Shown here: positions 6,524 through 6,675 of the stretch, in pieces
How the letters are laid out: each line of letters starts with the position of its first letter
How positions within the stretch are numbered: position 1 is the first letter of the stretch
Assembly: GCA_015662785.1 (NCBI GenBank)
Contig: DQTM01000134.1
Coordinates: 1 to 6,675, forward strand
Length of the DNA: 6,675 bases
Source of the DNA: Sulfurospirillum arcachonense
GTDB taxonomy: Bacteria; Campylobacterota; Campylobacteria; Campylobacterales; Sulfurospirillaceae
Direction: 5' to 3'
Notes under the pieces: generated by a model
What the model saw: only the letters and a program-made list of their open reading frames with translations
What the model was told of the DNA's origin: nothing
The model's database searches: none
Position numbers and translations under genes: made by a program

Positions 6524-6675
6524 GAAAAAACCTTTTTTGCATATCTGCTAAAATCTATCTTTTTATTCGAATTGCCTATTTTGCCATCAAAAATATGAAG
6601 AAAACCATTTTTTTCTAAAGTTTGTGTCATTTTATAAAATTTATTATCTTTTCTCTCATCAATTGGCAATACCTC
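6520..6675 (-). CDS. C-terminal end of a probable ELM1-like (mitochondrial fission ELM1 family) protein, partial
   Basis: The frame is open from the right edge to TGA at 6520-6522, giving the last 51 residues of a protein whose start lies outside the window. The tail pattern KFYKMTQTLEKNGFLHIFDG, then a short spacer and a basic RYAKKV near the end, resembles the C-terminus I recall for bacterial ELM1-family proteins (K-F-x-x-F...L...G...x-F-x-G, then R-x-A). That family has a GT-B-like fold, is named from a plant mitochondrial fission protein, and often occurs in LPS loci; its bacterial function is not settled. The gene ends in a 4-base GTGA overlap with the downstream GT4 gene and so is the most upstream visible member of the operon. 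That a coding sequence ends here is well supported by the frame and the coupling. The family name rests on a short C-terminal match and is tentative; another glycosyltransferase is possible. Confidence 0.7.
   Translation of the reverse strand, partial: EVLPIDERKDNKFYKMTQTLEKNGFLHIFDGKIGNSNKKIDFSRYAKKVFS
6531..6534 (-). promoter_or_regulatory. Ribosome binding site for the GTG-started GT4 gene
   Basis: AAGG on the minus strand, preceded by an A-run, sits 7 bases before the GTG at 6523. It lies inside the last codons of the upstream gene. It matters because it supports the non-ATG start and shows that the gene can recruit ribosomes as well as receive them by coupling through the GTGA overlap. 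Confidence 0.5.

Noticed and set aside
1..6675. CRISPR arrays, tRNA or rRNA genes, insertion sequences, long direct repeats
   Set aside because: None was seen on reading both strands; the window is filled almost completely by intact coding sequence.

Overview
The window is a densely packed, AT-rich stretch of a cell-surface polysaccharide (lipopolysaccharide or O-antigen/outer-core type) biosynthesis locus. Almost all of it is one minus-strand operon, read from the right edge towards the left. Low G+C, Lys/Ile/Asn/Phe-rich proteins and this mix of genes suggest a Gram-negative bacterium of the Campylobacterota (a Sulfurimonas/Arcobacter/Sulfurovum-like organism). That placement is inferred from composition and gene content; no marker gene is present to prove it.

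Layout in transcription order (high to low coordinates): the 3' end of an ELM1-like protein gene (6520-6675, truncated by the window edge); a GT4 glycosyltransferase with a GTG start (5444-6523); a second GT4 glycosyltransferase (4355-5443); a WecB-type UDP-GlcNAc 2-epimerase (3225-4358); a GT9 (heptosyltransferase-family) glycosyltransferase (2251-3228); a CgeB-like glycosyltransferase (1274-2254); and a multi-membrane-span O-antigen ligase/polymerase of the Wzy_C family (109-1284, or to 1329 with an upstream start). No gap separates any of these genes. Four junctions are 4-base ATGA/GTGA overlaps, one is an exact TAA-ATG abutment, and the last is a longer overlap. This points to one polycistronic, translationally coupled unit with its promoter outside the window.

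Working together, four predicted GT-B glycosyltransferases would build an oligosaccharide from nucleotide-sugar donors. The epimerase would supply UDP-ManNAc as one precursor, and the membrane protein would transfer or polymerise the glycan on the periplasmic face of the inner membrane. No flippase, chain-length regulator or UDP-ManNAc dehydrogenase lies in the window, so the pathway is only partly represented.

The left edge (1-108) lies beyond the last operon gene. It carries the end of an open plus-strand frame (2-193) that would run convergently into the O-antigen ligase gene, and a perfect 11-bp inverted repeat. Both are tentative. I saw no RNA genes, CRISPR arrays, insertion sequences or convincing terminators. 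Nothing here is clearly an undescribed system; the most unusual items are the ELM1-like partner gene, the epimerase without its usual dehydrogenase, and the convergent left edge.
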